DNA of 64,000 nucleotides from Chitinophagaceae bacterium (GTDB lineage Bacteria; Bacteroidota; Bacteroidia; Chitinophagales; Chitinophagaceae). The stretch is from assembly GCA_019638595.1 (NCBI GenBank), contig JAHBTJ010000022.1, positions 50,125 to 114,124 on the forward strand, read 5' to 3'. This document shows positions 53,880-62,363 of this stretch, one piece after another. Positions within the stretch are counted from its first letter, which is position 1; each line of letters starts with the position of its first letter. The position numbers and the translations under genes are program-made. The notes under the pieces were generated by a model that was not told where the DNA came from, did not search any database, and saw only the letters and a list, made by a program, of their open reading frames with translations.

Positions 53880-54971
53880 TTAATCCGGTATTTTTTGGTA
53901 AAATGCAACCAGCTTTTTTTCTTCTTCCTGCCAGTTATACAGCTTTCTCGCCTGCCTACAATTATCGGCAAGCCTTTTATACAGGTACTCATCTTCCAAC
54001 AGCCTGTTACAGGCTCCCACAATATTTTGTTCGTCTGTATTTGCTATCAGCACAGCTACTTCATATTCCTTATTGATGCTTTCATATCCGGGGTATTGCA
54101 TGGTAACCTGCGGAATACCGGCCTGTATATAGTCAAAAAACTTATTGGCAAGCGAATAGTATTGATTCAGCCCGGTGTTTTCAACCAGGTTAATGCCTAT
54201 ATAGGCCGTTGCCGTAATGGTCTTCAGTTCCTGTGGCGGAACAGCGGCATGGAGCTTTACTTTGCTCTCCAGGTGGTGGCGGGCGATCAAAGCCTTTGTT
54301 TCCTGCTCAAAATTTCCTTTACCATATAGGTGCAGCTCGGCGTTTACCTGTTTCATGGCAGGGATCAGGTTTTCAAGCCCCCGTGCATGGTTAACCGCAC
54401 CCTGGTATAAAATGATCTTCTTTTGCAGTACCGGAGGAAAAAAAGGATCATTGTTCAAGGGCACATTCCGTATTACTTCAAACCTGCTTCCGTATCTCCT
54501 GTAAAATTCATCTGCGATCTGCTGCGATACAGTATATCCATACTGAAACCGGGGTACAGCAAACCGTTCAACGGCAAGCCAGCATTTTTTAATATAAGGG
54601 CGGCTTACCACCTCTTTCATTTCTGTAAAAAGTTCGTGCGCATCGTATACCCGTTCAATGCCTTTTAATGTCGAGATCAGATAACAGGGCACAATGGTAT
54701 CGAGATCTACCGCACAAACCAAGTCCATCTTTTTAAATAACAAAAAGAAAAAAAGCTTCAGGTTCCATTCCATATACAACAACCATCCGCTGGTGAACCG
54801 GCAGAAAAGCCTGGCTTGTATGAAGGGTTGTTCAGGCAGGGGAGGAGCGCCCCTGTACCGGCGCCCAACCAGCACTACCTTATAGTTATGTTTTGCCAGC
54901 GACCCGCATATCCGTATCATCCGCTGGTCGTATACCAGTTCGCTGATGGCTGTGAAATAAATTGTTTTCAA
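53880..54971 (-). CDS. Glycosyltransferase family protein, GT4-like
   Basis: This 363-residue protein is a GT-B glycosyltransferase, probably of family 4. It opens with IYFTAISELVYDQRM, contains VYDAHELFTEMKEV at about 108-121 and RNVPLNNDPFFPP, and in the second domain ILYQGAVNHARGLENL and YSLANKFFDYIQAG, which carries the usual nucleotide-binding segment. The only plausible start for a complete first beta strand is a TTG at 54971, as in the next gene. The pair may build a surface polysaccharide or glycolipid, but no polymerase or flippase is present nearby. Confidence 0.86.
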   Translation of the reverse strand: MKTIYFTAISELVYDQRMIRICGSLAKHNYKVVLVGRRYRGAPPLPEQPFIQARLFCRFTSGWLLYMEWNLKLFFFLLFKKMDLVCAVDLDTIVPCYLISTLKGIERVYDAHELFTEMKEVVSRPYIKKCWLAVERFAVPRFQYGYTVSQQIADEFYRRYGSRFEVIRNVPLNNDPFFPPVLQKKIILYQGAVNHARGLENLIPAMKQVNAELHLYGKGNFEQETKALIARHHLESKVKLHAAVPPQELKTITATAYIGINLVENTGLNQYYSLANKFFDYIQAGIPQVTMQYPGYESINKEYEVAVLIANTDEQNIVGACNRLLEDEYLYKRLADNCRQARKLYNWQEEEKKLVAFYQKIPD

Positions 54972-55130
54972 AAAGAGGTCCTTGTTCTGTGAATTTCCGG
55001 GAAATTAATGATTCTGCCGGTAACCTGGTGCATTTACCTTCAGTGGGAAGCGTTCAAATTTTTGTTTCAAACGTGAAAGATCCAGTTTTGTTGGCGCCCG
55101 GCACATGTTCTCCATGTCCTGTAAAAGAGG

Positions 55131-55201
55131 GCTGCACCTACGGCGCAGAGGGAGCGAGGTAAAGGTCAGGTAGTTACAAACGGGTTGCACTTACAGTGCA
55201 A
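55131..55201. repeat. Paired-hairpin intergenic repeat (B2)
   Basis: A degenerate hairpin around TGCACCTACGGCGCA is followed by a spacer, TTACAAACGGGT and a second hairpin (TTGCAC-ttaca-GTGCAA). The layout is as in B1 at 5131. Confidence 0.7.
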
Positions 55202-55350
55202 AGGTTGCAGAGGCTGGCTTCAGGTCGCACCGGGGTCTTCATTCAAAGCTGATGCGGGCAGCCATGAGCCCCTGGTGCCTGACTCGCCGGGGTCTCACCC
55301 TTTCACACAGATGCCTGGCTGTGAAGAACTCGTCGGGACGAGAGAGGCTG

Positions 55351-55459
55351 CCAAAGTGGTGAAGCAGTCCTCGCAGTCGGGAGAGTGTCGCTTCATCTAC
55401 TACGAGGATGGCTTCTCCCGCCAATTACATTTGTTTCAAGCCGAAGCAAAGACCGCGGG
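55351..55459. repeat. 109-bp dispersed repeat, copy 2
   Basis: Inverted counterpart of 38210-38319, about eight mismatches in 109 by manual alignment. The conserved core contains GGCTTCTCCCGCCAATTACA. Both copies lie in gene-free spacers. Confidence 0.85.
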
Positions 55460-55505
55460 AGAGAACCTTTCTCACCGAAGGTAAATTTGTTTGGCAGAGC
55501 TAAGC

Positions 55506-55558
55506 AAACCTATAAGGTTTGCCGGGTAGCATTGCAGCGCTGCAAACCTTATAGGTTT
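55506..55558. repeat. Dispersed palindromic repeat, copy 2
   Basis: A perfect 17-bp inverted repeat (AAACCTATAAGGTTTGC and complement) around a 19-nt centre. It is the opposite-orientation counterpart of 2133-2179. Confidence 0.85.
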
Positions 55559-55703
55559 ATCCGCCACAAAAGCCAGGCAGATTTCTCATTCGTTTGATAT
55601 AGATGTACAAAAGTCTGCTACCCGTTTACTCAATATATAATGACAATGAGATGATAGATTGAAAGCAGGCTTTTATTTTGACCAGCTTTTTTTCGTAGAA
55701 TAA

Positions 55704-55774
55704 GGGTAGCGCCTATGGTGCATAATTTAAATATTAATTTGATTTGTCTACAAATGGGTTGTGCCTATGGCACA
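55704..55774. repeat. Paired-hairpin intergenic repeat (B3)
   Basis: Begins GGGTAGCGCCTATGGTGC, then an A+T-rich spacer, TCTACAAATGGGTT and a second hairpin (TGTGCC-tat-GGCACA). Same orientation as B1 and B2. Confidence 0.75.
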
Positions 55775-55880
55775 GAAAAGCAATAGAGCCGGAGGAATAA
55801 GTGAACAGGCAATAATGGAGGTACAGTTACAACATGGGAATCTGAAATTTGTAACCAGCAAGACTGAGAAACTGCATCCT

Positions 55881-55947
55881 GCCGCGTAGCGGTTACCCGT
55901 TTGTAGAAAATGTTAACGTTTTTATTTGCCCCGTATGGGACTACCCT
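55881..55947. repeat. Paired-hairpin intergenic repeat (B4, inverted)
   Basis: Reads from a hairpin CCGC-gta-GCGG through TTACCCGTTTGTAGAAAAT to CCCCGTATGGGACTACCC, the opposite orientation to B1-B3. Confidence 0.75.
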
Positions 55948-56168
55948 TGCATACAACAACAAAATAACGTTCATGTGGTTTAGAGGAATGACATTGCCCT
56001 TAAGAAGGCTGTTTTTACAGCAAACCACTTAATGTCATCCTTATATTTTTCCTGACAACAGGTTGGGTACTCGAAAAGACGGCAACAAGCCGGTGATTTT
56101 GTAACTTCACCATAATTCAAGCGTACAAATAATCCATTCTCTCGCGGGCAAAAATAATCTGTCAGGAT

Positions 56169-56235
56169 GCCTCACAGAGGCTACCCGTTTGTAGAAAATA
56201 ATAACAATAAGGCCTTATGCGCCATAGGCGCTACC
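56169..56235. repeat. Paired-hairpin intergenic repeat (B5, inverted)
   Basis: Hairpin GCCTC-aca-GAGGC, then TACCCGTTTGTAGAAAAT, a spacer and GCGCC-ata-GGCGC followed by TACCC. Same orientation as B4, about 290 nt from it. Confidence 0.75.
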
Positions 56236-56437
56236 CTTTCCGTGTTAAAGCGGGCTGCTGCTATAGGGTAAAAAGCATTGAATAAATAAAGGAAACAGAT
56301 CAACCTGCAGCTAAAAAACACAGGGTATATCCCATGTTTGGCTGCCAAACAGCCTGTTTAATCTGAAATACGTTCCCGAAAATGCCGTTACATCAAAATC
56401 TTTTATTACACTTGTATTATTAAAACTTATACTAAAT

Positions 56438-56953
56438 ATGGAAAACTTTGAAACTACCTCTGTAGCTCCGGCCAAGCCCAAGCGGCCCACCTTTCTTACC
56501 GTATTGTGTATCCTTACATTTATAGGAAGTGGTTTTGGAATTATAAACGGTACCAGCAGTTACCTCACGGCAGATGCCGCTGCGGGCGTAGCACAGGCTG
56601 CTATGGAAGACGCCAGGGAAAAGATCGAGAATGAATCGTCTAACCCTGGCGCTCAAATAGCGGAAAAAATGCTGGCCGGGGCCAGCGATATGTTTACGCC
56701 GGAAAACATCAAAAAGAATGCTTCATTCAGTATAGTAGCATCGGTATTTACGCTAATAGGCGCCATTTTAATGTTTGGTTTGAAGAAGACCGGGTACTGG
56801 AGTTATATACTCGGCACCCTGATCGGCATTGTAGCTCCATTTGTAGTATACGGTGGCGGTAACCTGCTAACGATTTTAACTTCCTCCGGGATAGCTTTTA
56901 TAGGAGTTTTGTTCGTAGTGCTGTATGGACTGAACTTTAAGCACCTGCGTTAG
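56438..56953 (+). CDS. Hypothetical membrane protein
   Basis: This 171-residue protein has a Pro/Lys-rich N-terminus (VAPAKPKRPTFLTVLCILTF), a first membrane helix at about 20-40, a soluble loop (about 45-90) and three further helices near 96-115, 120-140 and 145-164. It resembles small DUF-type membrane proteins common in Bacteroidota, but I cannot name the family. It lies between the repeat island and rpsO. Function unknown. Confidence 0.75.
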   Translation: MENFETTSVAPAKPKRPTFLTVLCILTFIGSGFGIINGTSSYLTADAAAGVAQAAMEDAREKIENESSNPGAQIAEKMLAGASDMFTPENIKKNASFSIVASVFTLIGAILMFGLKKTGYWSYILGTLIGIVAPFVVYGGGNLLTILTSSGIAFIGVLFVVLYGLNFKHLR

Positions 56954-57061
56954 CCCCATTCAAATCAAAGCTGATGTAAGTTGCATTTTCCGGCCGTTTT
57001 TGTAATGACCGGCTCCATTAAGCAAATCCTAAAAAAAATAAGTTTTTTTAGAATGTTTTCC

Positions 57062-57069
57062 TAACTTTG
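57062..57069 (+). promoter_or_regulatory. Promoter core of rpsO
   Basis: TAACTTTG matches TAnnTTTG, about 50 nt before the rpsO start. Confidence 0.6.
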
Positions 57070-57118
57070 CGGCCAAATAAGCAGAATATAACATTCAGGA
57101 TGCATTAAAAAAATTGAG

Positions 57119-57391
57119 ATGCCAACATTATCAGCAGAAAAAAAATCACAAATTTTCACAGACTTCGGTGGCAAAAATACCAATACAGGTTCCATTGAAG
57201 CTCAAATTGCTTTGTTAACAGAGCGTATTTCGCATATTTCACAACATCTTCAGCAGAATAAAAAAGACTTTTCTTCTAACAGGGGGCTGCTACAACTGGT
57301 TGGTGAAAGAAAAAGGTTATTAACTTACCTTAGTAAACATAATTTGCAAGGATACCGCCAGTTAATTGAAAAGCTCGGAATCAGAAAGTAA
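57119..57391 (+). CDS. rpsO: 30S ribosomal protein S15
   Basis: This 90-residue protein is ribosomal protein S15, an early 16S rRNA binder in the platform of the small subunit. It shows the conserved TGSIEAQIALLTERI, HNKDFSSNRGLL-type segment (NKKDFSSNRGLLQLVGERKR) and LLTYLSKHNLQGYRQLIEKLG. The gene has the classical rpsO-pnp order, with a strong hairpin between. A promoter core precedes it. Confidence 0.97.
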   Translation: MPTLSAEKKSQIFTDFGGKNTNTGSIEAQIALLTERISHISQHLQQNKKDFSSNRGLLQLVGERKRLLTYLSKHNLQGYRQLIEKLGIRK

Positions 57392-57407
57392 CTTTTAACT
57401 ATAAGCA

Positions 57408-57437
57408 CTATTCCCAACAGTCAATTGTTGGGAATAG
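57408..57437 (+). terminator. Hairpin between rpsO and pnp
   Basis: CTATTCCCAACA and its complement form a 12-bp perfect stem with a 6-nt loop, followed by a short T-rich stretch (TAGTTTTAT). It may be a terminator or, as in E. coli, a processing site between rpsO and pnp; the sequence does not decide. Confidence 0.7.
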
Positions 57438-57537
57438 TAGTTTTATAGATGCCTATTTATTTAACTACCCGCTTGCAACGCAGTATTTCCATCCTTCCTT
57501 GTATGCTGCGTAATAAGCCAAAAAAATCTATTATTTT

Positions 57538-59715
57538 ATGCTCTCTCAGCCATTAAGCGTATCGTTCAATCTGGGCGGCGACCGGACGATCACCATAGAA
57601 ACAGGAAAATTAGCACGCCAGGCAGACGGCTCCGTTACCGTACGCCAGGGAAATTGTATTATAATGGCTACCGTAGTGGCCAATAAAGAGCCAAAGCCCG
57701 GACAGGAGTTCTTTCCTTTAAGCGTAGACTATATGGAAAAGTTCTCGTCTGCAGGACGCATTCCCGGCTCCTTTTTTAAGCGTGAAGGAAAGCTCAGCGA
57801 TTATGAAGTACTGATCAGCCGTTTGGTAGACAGGGCTTTACGCCCCTTATTTCCTGAAGATTACTATTGTGAGGTTCAGGTAATTATATCACTTATTTCA
57901 AGTGATAGTGAAGTTATGCCCGATGCGCTGGCATGTTTGGCGGCTTCGGCAGCATTGGCTGTTTCAGACGTTCCCATTAAAGAAGTTATATCTGAAGTAC
58001 GCGTTGCCAGGGTAGAAGGCGAATACATTGTAAACCCTTCGCGTACACAGCTTGGCAAAGCCGATATGGACTTTATTATTGGCGCTACCGAAAAGAATTT
58101 AATGATGGTAGAAGGCGAATCGAAAGAGTGCAGCGAAGAAGAATTAGTGCGGGCCCTTGGTATTGCCCACGAAGCCATTAAAATACAGATAAAAGCCCAG
58201 CAGGAGCTAAGAGATAAAAAAGGTATTACGCAAAAACGTGAGTATACCAAACCTGAAGTGAACGAAGCTGTTAAACAAAAGGTATATGAGTTTACCAATG
58301 CCAGGCTGTTGGAAATATCGCGCTCGGGTGTGGCAAAACATGAAAGGAGTGATGCCTATTCAAAATTAAAAGAAGAGCTTGTTGCTACTTTTGGTGAAGA
58401 ACCAGTGGAAGAAGAAGTGAAACTGGCTAAAAAATATTTTGAAGATCTGCTTTGGGAAGTGGTAAGGAATATGATCCTGGATGAAAGAATACGCCTTGAC
58501 GGGCGCAAGCTCGACCAGGTGCGCCCTTTAAGTATGGAAACAGATGTGCTTCCCACTCCTCACGGATCCGCACTGTTTACAAGAGGTGAAACTCAATCAC
58601 TTACAACAGTTACTTTAGGAACTCCTTTAGATGAGCTGCTTGTAGAAAGTGCCGCTAAATCTGATTACACCAAATTCATTCTCCACTATAATTTTCCTCC
58701 GTTCTCTACCGGCGAAATTAAATTTTTACGTGCGCCCGGCAGGAGGGAAGTGGGGCATGGAAACCTTGCGCTGCGTTCGCTGAAGCAAATGATGCCCGGC
58801 AACGATTATCCCTATACAGTTCGCGTGGTAAGCGATATCCTGGAATCAAACGGTTCTTCTTCTATGGCCACTGTTTGTGCCGGTTCGCTGGCGCTTATGG
58901 ATGCCGGCGTTCCTTTTCCCAAACACGTAGGCGGTGTGGCCATGGGGTTAATTACACGCACCTCCGATAATAAGTACGCCATTCTTACCGACATCCTGGG
59001 AGATGAAGATCACCTGGGCGATATGGACTTTAAGGTTACAGGTACAAGAGAAGGCATTTGCGGTGTGCAGATGGATATCAAAATTGACGGGCTGAGCATG
59101 GAAACCATGCGCGAAGCGCTGGAACAGGCCCGTAAAGGCAGGCTCCACATCCTGGATGCCATGTATGAATGTACACCGGCAGCAAGGGAAGATGTGAAAC
59201 CACATGCCCCGAGAATGGAAAAACTCTTTATAGACAAAGAATTTATTGGCGCTGTAATAGGACCCCAGGGTAAAGTGATACAGGAGATCCAGCGTTCTAC
59301 CGGTACTACCATCAATATTGAAGAAATAGGCAATGTAGGCGAAGTGAGCATATTCTCACCTGCCAAAGAAGGATTGGACAAGGCAGTTGCCTGGATTAAA
59401 GGCATTGTAGCTGTTCCATCTGTAGGGGAAGTGTATGAGTCTACGGTAAAAGGAATTAAAGAATTCGGGGCTTTTGTTGAGTTCTTACCTGGCAAACAGG
59501 GATTGCTCCACATCAGCGAAATTAGTTGGAAACGCCTGGAAAGCATGGAAGGTGTATTAAAAGAAGGCGATACCGTAAAAGTAAAGCTGATAGGCGTGGA
59601 TCAGAAAACGGGTAAGTTTAAGCTTAGCCGGAAGGCGCTGATGCCCAAGCCCGACTTCGGACCTCGTCCGCAGCGCCCCCAGCAGGAAGGTAATGCCGAT
59701 CCTAAAACCAACTAG
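57538..59715 (+). CDS. pnp: Polyribonucleotide nucleotidyltransferase (PNPase)
   Basis: This 725-residue enzyme degrades RNA 3' to 5' phosphorolytically. It has two RNase PH domains (about 10-145 and 310-540) joined by an all-helical domain, a KH domain around FIGAVIGPQGKVIQEIQRST with the GxxG loop GPQG (near 580-600), and an S1 domain near 625-700 (IKEFGAFVEFLPGKQGLLHISE). FPPFSTGEIKFLRAPGRREVGHG is a conserved catalytic block in the second PH domain. The Pro-rich C-terminal tail is short. A hairpin follows at 59743. Confidence 0.97.
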   Translation: MLSQPLSVSFNLGGDRTITIETGKLARQADGSVTVRQGNCIIMATVVANKEPKPGQEFFPLSVDYMEKFSSAGRIPGSFFKREGKLSDYEVLISRLVDRALRPLFPEDYYCEVQVIISLISSDSEVMPDALACLAASAALAVSDVPIKEVISEVRVARVEGEYIVNPSRTQLGKADMDFIIGATEKNLMMVEGESKECSEEELVRALGIAHEAIKIQIKAQQELRDKKGITQKREYTKPEVNEAVKQKVYEFTNARLLEISRSGVAKHERSDAYSKLKEELVATFGEEPVEEEVKLAKKYFEDLLWEVVRNMILDERIRLDGRKLDQVRPLSMETDVLPTPHGSALFTRGETQSLTTVTLGTPLDELLVESAAKSDYTKFILHYNFPPFSTGEIKFLRAPGRREVGHGNLALRSLKQMMPGNDYPYTVRVVSDILESNGSSSMATVCAGSLALMDAGVPFPKHVGGVAMGLITRTSDNKYAILTDILGDEDHLGDMDFKVTGTREGICGVQMDIKIDGLSMETMREALEQARKGRLHILDAMYECTPAAREDVKPHAPRMEKLFIDKEFIGAVIGPQGKVIQEIQRSTGTTINIEEIGNVGEVSIFSPAKEGLDKAVAWIKGIVAVPSVGEVYESTVKGIKEFGAFVEFLPGKQGLLHISEISWKRLESMEGVLKEGDTVKVKLIGVDQKTGKFKLSRKALMPKPDFGPRPQRPQQEGNADPKTN

Positions 59716-59742
59716 ATTTTTTAATCTTTATTGCTATAAATC

Positions 59743-59770
59743 AGCTATTCGCTAAGGCGGATAGCTTTTT
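59743..59770 (+). terminator. Terminator after pnp
   Basis: AGCTATTCGC and GCGGATAGCT form a 10-bp stem (one T-G pair) with a 4-nt loop, followed by TTTTAATTTT. It lies about 30 nt after the stop and directly before prmA. Confidence 0.75.
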
Positions 59771-59781
59771 AATTTTATATA

Positions 59782-60612
59782 ATGGATGAAAAATATTTGA
59801 AAATCAGTATTGTATCTGAAAATAAAAATTCAATTGAAATCCTTAATGCACAGATCATCAACCAGTTAGACATAGATGGTATTGAAGAAGAGGAAGGAGG
59901 GATCAACGTTTACATTAAGCAAAGCAGGTTTAACGAAGATAAATTTAAAAATTTAGTTGATATAAACAATGTAAGTTACTATTTATCAGATATTAATAAT
60001 AAAAATTGGAATGAAGAATGGGAAAAAAATTTTGAGCCCGTAGTGGTGGATGATTTTGTATCCATACTCGCAGATTTTCATGAAAAAATACCAGGGGTTG
60101 AATACGAAATTCTGATTACACCTAAAATGAGCTTTGGAACCGGGCATCATGCCACTACGTATATGATGATCAGTATGATGAAACAATACGGGTGTAAATC
60201 GCTGGATGTGGTAGATTTTGGAACCGGCACCGGGGTATTGGCAATACTGGCAGAAAAAATGGGGGCTAAACGGGTTTTGGCCATTGATCATGATGACTGG
60301 AGCATAGAAAACGCATTGGAGAACATTGAAAGAAACCATTGCACGGCCATTGAGCTTGTTAAGTCCGGCCACTTTGCAGCAAACAACAATGCTGACCTTG
60401 TGCTGGCTAATATTAATAAAAATGTGATCACAGACAATTTAAGTGCAATAGCGGCCGGCTTGCAGGAAGGTGGCATTGTAATTTTCAGCGGTATTCTTTC
60501 CGGCGATTTACAGGAAATAGAAAAGCTGGCCGCAGGAAAAAAACTGTTGAAACTGAATACAATGGAGAAAAATAAATGGGTTTGCGCTGCGTTTAAAAAA
60601 GGGCAGATTTAA
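59782..60612 (+). CDS. prmA: Ribosomal protein L11 methyltransferase
   Basis: This 276-residue cytosolic SAM-dependent enzyme methylates ribosomal protein L11. The C-terminal Rossmann fold has the SAM motif VDFGTGTGVLAILAEKMGA (near 144-162), an acidic residue after beta-2 (AIDHDD) and LVLANINKNV near 207-216, typical of PrmA. KMSFGTGHHATT is the PrmA signature just before it. The N-terminal domain is the substrate-binding region. It begins 11 nt after the pnp terminator. Confidence 0.92.
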   Translation: MDEKYLKISIVSENKNSIEILNAQIINQLDIDGIEEEEGGINVYIKQSRFNEDKFKNLVDINNVSYYLSDINNKNWNEEWEKNFEPVVVDDFVSILADFHEKIPGVEYEILITPKMSFGTGHHATTYMMISMMKQYGCKSLDVVDFGTGTGVLAILAEKMGAKRVLAIDHDDWSIENALENIERNHCTAIELVKSGHFAANNNADLVLANINKNVITDNLSAIAAGLQEGGIVIFSGILSGDLQEIEKLAAGKKLLKLNTMEKNKWVCAAFKKGQI

Positions 60613-60635
60613 ACATTTTAATCACCTGAAAAGTT

Positions 60636-60643
60636 TATATTTG
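60636..60643 (+). promoter_or_regulatory. Promoter core of plsY
   Basis: TATATTTG matches TAnnTTTG, about 29 nt before the plsY start. Confidence 0.55.
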
Positions 60644-60671
60644 TAAACCTACACTTCAACCTGTATATAGA

Positions 60672-61325
60672 ATGAATGAATTTATATTAATCATATTGGC
60701 TTACCTTATCGGTTCCATTCCTACTGCGGTTTGGATAAGCGGGTATTTTTTTAATATAGATATTCGTGATTATGGCAGTGGCAACGCAGGAGCTACCAAT
60801 ACTTACAGGGTGCTTGGCACCAAATGGGGTACCATTGTAATGGTATTGGATATGCTGAAAGGATTTGCAGCAGTAAAGCTGGCTTACCTGCTTCCTTTTT
60901 ATGTAGGCGATGAATTTGCAAGAACCAATTTCCAGATAGGTTTGGGATTATGCGCAGTGCTGGGTCATATCTTCCCTATCTGGGCGCAGTTCAGAGGTGG
61001 CAAGGGGGTGGCTACATTATTTGGATTGGTGCTGGCTGTGTCTCCGTGGACGGCTTTATGCTGCGTGGGAGTATTCCTGCTTGTGCTGTATTTAACACGT
61101 TTTGTGTCGTTGAGCTCTATATTGGCGAGCATGGCATTCCCTATTTTTATACTGGTAATTTTTAATGTAGATAATCATGCATACCGCATTTTTGCCGTGG
61201 CGGTAGCTTTGCTTGTTATACTTACACACCAAAAAAACATTACCCGTCTTTTAAAGGGAAGTGAAAGCAAAGCGCCAATCCTGAAATACCGGGATCGTAA
61301 AAAGATCCGGAGGACCCATATATAA
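60672..61325 (+). CDS. plsY: Acyl-phosphate:glycerol-3-phosphate acyltransferase
   Basis: This 217-residue inner-membrane enzyme acylates glycerol-3-phosphate with acyl-phosphate, the first step of phospholipid synthesis in most bacteria. It has the three conserved PlsY motifs: GSIPTAVW (near 14-21) and RDYGSGNAGATNTYRVLG (near 32-49), HIFPIWAQFRGGKGVAT (near 99-115), and a last conserved segment in the C-terminal half. Five membrane segments are visible. It carries an atypical C-terminal basic tail. A hairpin follows at 61340. Confidence 0.95.
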   Translation: MNEFILIILAYLIGSIPTAVWISGYFFNIDIRDYGSGNAGATNTYRVLGTKWGTIVMVLDMLKGFAAVKLAYLLPFYVGDEFARTNFQIGLGLCAVLGHIFPIWAQFRGGKGVATLFGLVLAVSPWTALCCVGVFLLVLYLTRFVSLSSILASMAFPIFILVIFNVDNHAYRIFAVAVALLVILTHQKNITRLLKGSESKAPILKYRDRKKIRRTHI

Positions 61326-61339
61326 ACTCTCTGTTGAGA

Positions 61340-61363
61340 AATACCTGCCGGGTAGCAGGTATT
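61340..61363 (+). terminator. Hairpin after plsY
   Basis: AATACCTGC and GCAGGTATT form a 9-bp perfect stem with a 6-nt loop, 15 nt after the plsY stop. There is no T-run, so it may act weakly. Confidence 0.5.
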
Positions 61364-61415
61364 TACAGACCTCCTGGCACAACAATTGATTTTGCTAACA
61401 TAAACCAAATAATAC

Positions 61416-62225
61416 ATGACCCTCAAGAAAATTCTCCTGGCTACTGTAGTACTGGCAGTAGTATCATGCACTCAGAACGCAATTACAGGGCGCAAGCAGC
61501 TTTCCTTATTGCCCGAAACTGAACTTCAGTCAATGGCAAAAGCTGAATACCAAACCTTTCTTACCCAAAATAAAATAGTTAATACCGCTGTAAGCAAAGA
61601 TGCTGAAATGGTAACAAGGGTAGGGAAGAGGATCGCCGCTGCCATTACCGATTATTATACCAAAGAAGGCAAAGGAGATATATTAAACGGTTATCAGTGG
61701 GAATTTAACCTGGTAGATTCGAAGGAAGTGAATGCATGGTGTATGCCGGGAGGAAAAGTGGTGGTGTATACGGGAATTTTGCCGGTAACGCAAAATGAAG
61801 CAGCACTGGCCGTAGTGATGGGGCACGAAATAGCGCATGCCATTGCCCAGCATGGTAATGAAAGGATGAGCCAGGAAATGCTGGCGCAGGGGTTGGGTAC
61901 GGTAGGCAGCGTGCTTACTTCGGGTAACGCCACGGTGAGCAACATCTTTAATACCATATATGCCCCGGGGGCGCAGATAGGAGTATTGTTACCCAATTCG
62001 CGTAAGCAGGAGCTTGAAGCGGATAAATTCGGGCTGATATTTGCAGCCATGGCGGGCTATAACCCCAACGAAGCAGCTCCTTTCTGGGAAAGAATGTCGA
62101 AGATAGGCGGCGGACAGAAGCCACCCGAGTTTTTGAGCACACACCCGTCGGATGAAACGCGTATTCAAAAAGTGCAGGAATATGCTAAAGATGCGCTTAA
62201 ATATTACCAGCCTATTAAAAAGTAA
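61416..62225 (+). CDS. M48 family metallopeptidase lipoprotein
   Basis: This 269-residue lipoprotein (signal ending VVSC, Cys18) is a zinc peptidase of family M48, similar to the LoiP/BepA-like periplasmic proteases. His137, Glu138 and His141 form HEIAH, and the third ligand Glu lies in QELEADKFG. GRKQLSLLPETEL near the N-terminus and STHPSDETRI near the end are family hallmarks. It probably acts in periplasmic or outer-membrane protein quality control. It is encoded alone. Confidence 0.93.
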   Translation: MTLKKILLATVVLAVVSCTQNAITGRKQLSLLPETELQSMAKAEYQTFLTQNKIVNTAVSKDAEMVTRVGKRIAAAITDYYTKEGKGDILNGYQWEFNLVDSKEVNAWCMPGGKVVVYTGILPVTQNEAALAVVMGHEIAHAIAQHGNERMSQEMLAQGLGTVGSVLTSGNATVSNIFNTIYAPGAQIGVLLPNSRKQELEADKFGLIFAAMAGYNPNEAAPFWERMSKIGGGQKPPEFLSTHPSDETRIQKVQEYAKDALKYYQPIKK

Positions 62226-62319
62226 CTAAATTGTTACCCTAAACAATGGATGTTTTATAAAGTTGCCAATGTTTTTTTGGTTTTTGGTTGCAAAACTTGC
62301 CGGTAAGTGAATATTTTAT

Positions 62320-62327
62320 TAACTTTG
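62320..62327 (+). promoter_or_regulatory. Promoter core of the DUF3052/OmdA-like gene
   Basis: TAACTTTG matches TAnnTTTG, about 37 nt before the start of the 62364 gene. Confidence 0.55.
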
Positions 62328-62363
62328 CAGCTCTTTTTTGCACGTTAAAACCCCCGTTGAAGC

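Larger units (their letters stand above)
54972..56437. other. Gene-free island of dispersed repeats
   Basis: This 1466-nt stretch has no accepted gene. It contains the 109-bp repeat (55351-55459), a palindromic repeat (55506-55558), four paired-hairpin units (55131, 55704, 55881, 56169) and fragments shared with the region around 2060-2230. Short frames are open on both strands but have no family features. No transposase is visible. Confidence 0.75.

Noticed and set aside
55185-55597. Open frames in the repeat island (about 60-100 codons)
   Set aside because: They run through several repeat families, change frame between copies and have no recognisable domain.
54972-56437. Degenerate insertion sequence in the repeat island
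   Set aside because: No transposase fragment, no terminal inverted repeats bounding the island and no target-site duplication were seen; the contents are hairpin-type repeats.
57408-57437. Regulatory RNA between rpsO and pnp
   Set aside because: A single hairpin with a partly T-rich tail is adequately explained as terminator or processing site; no further structure was seen.
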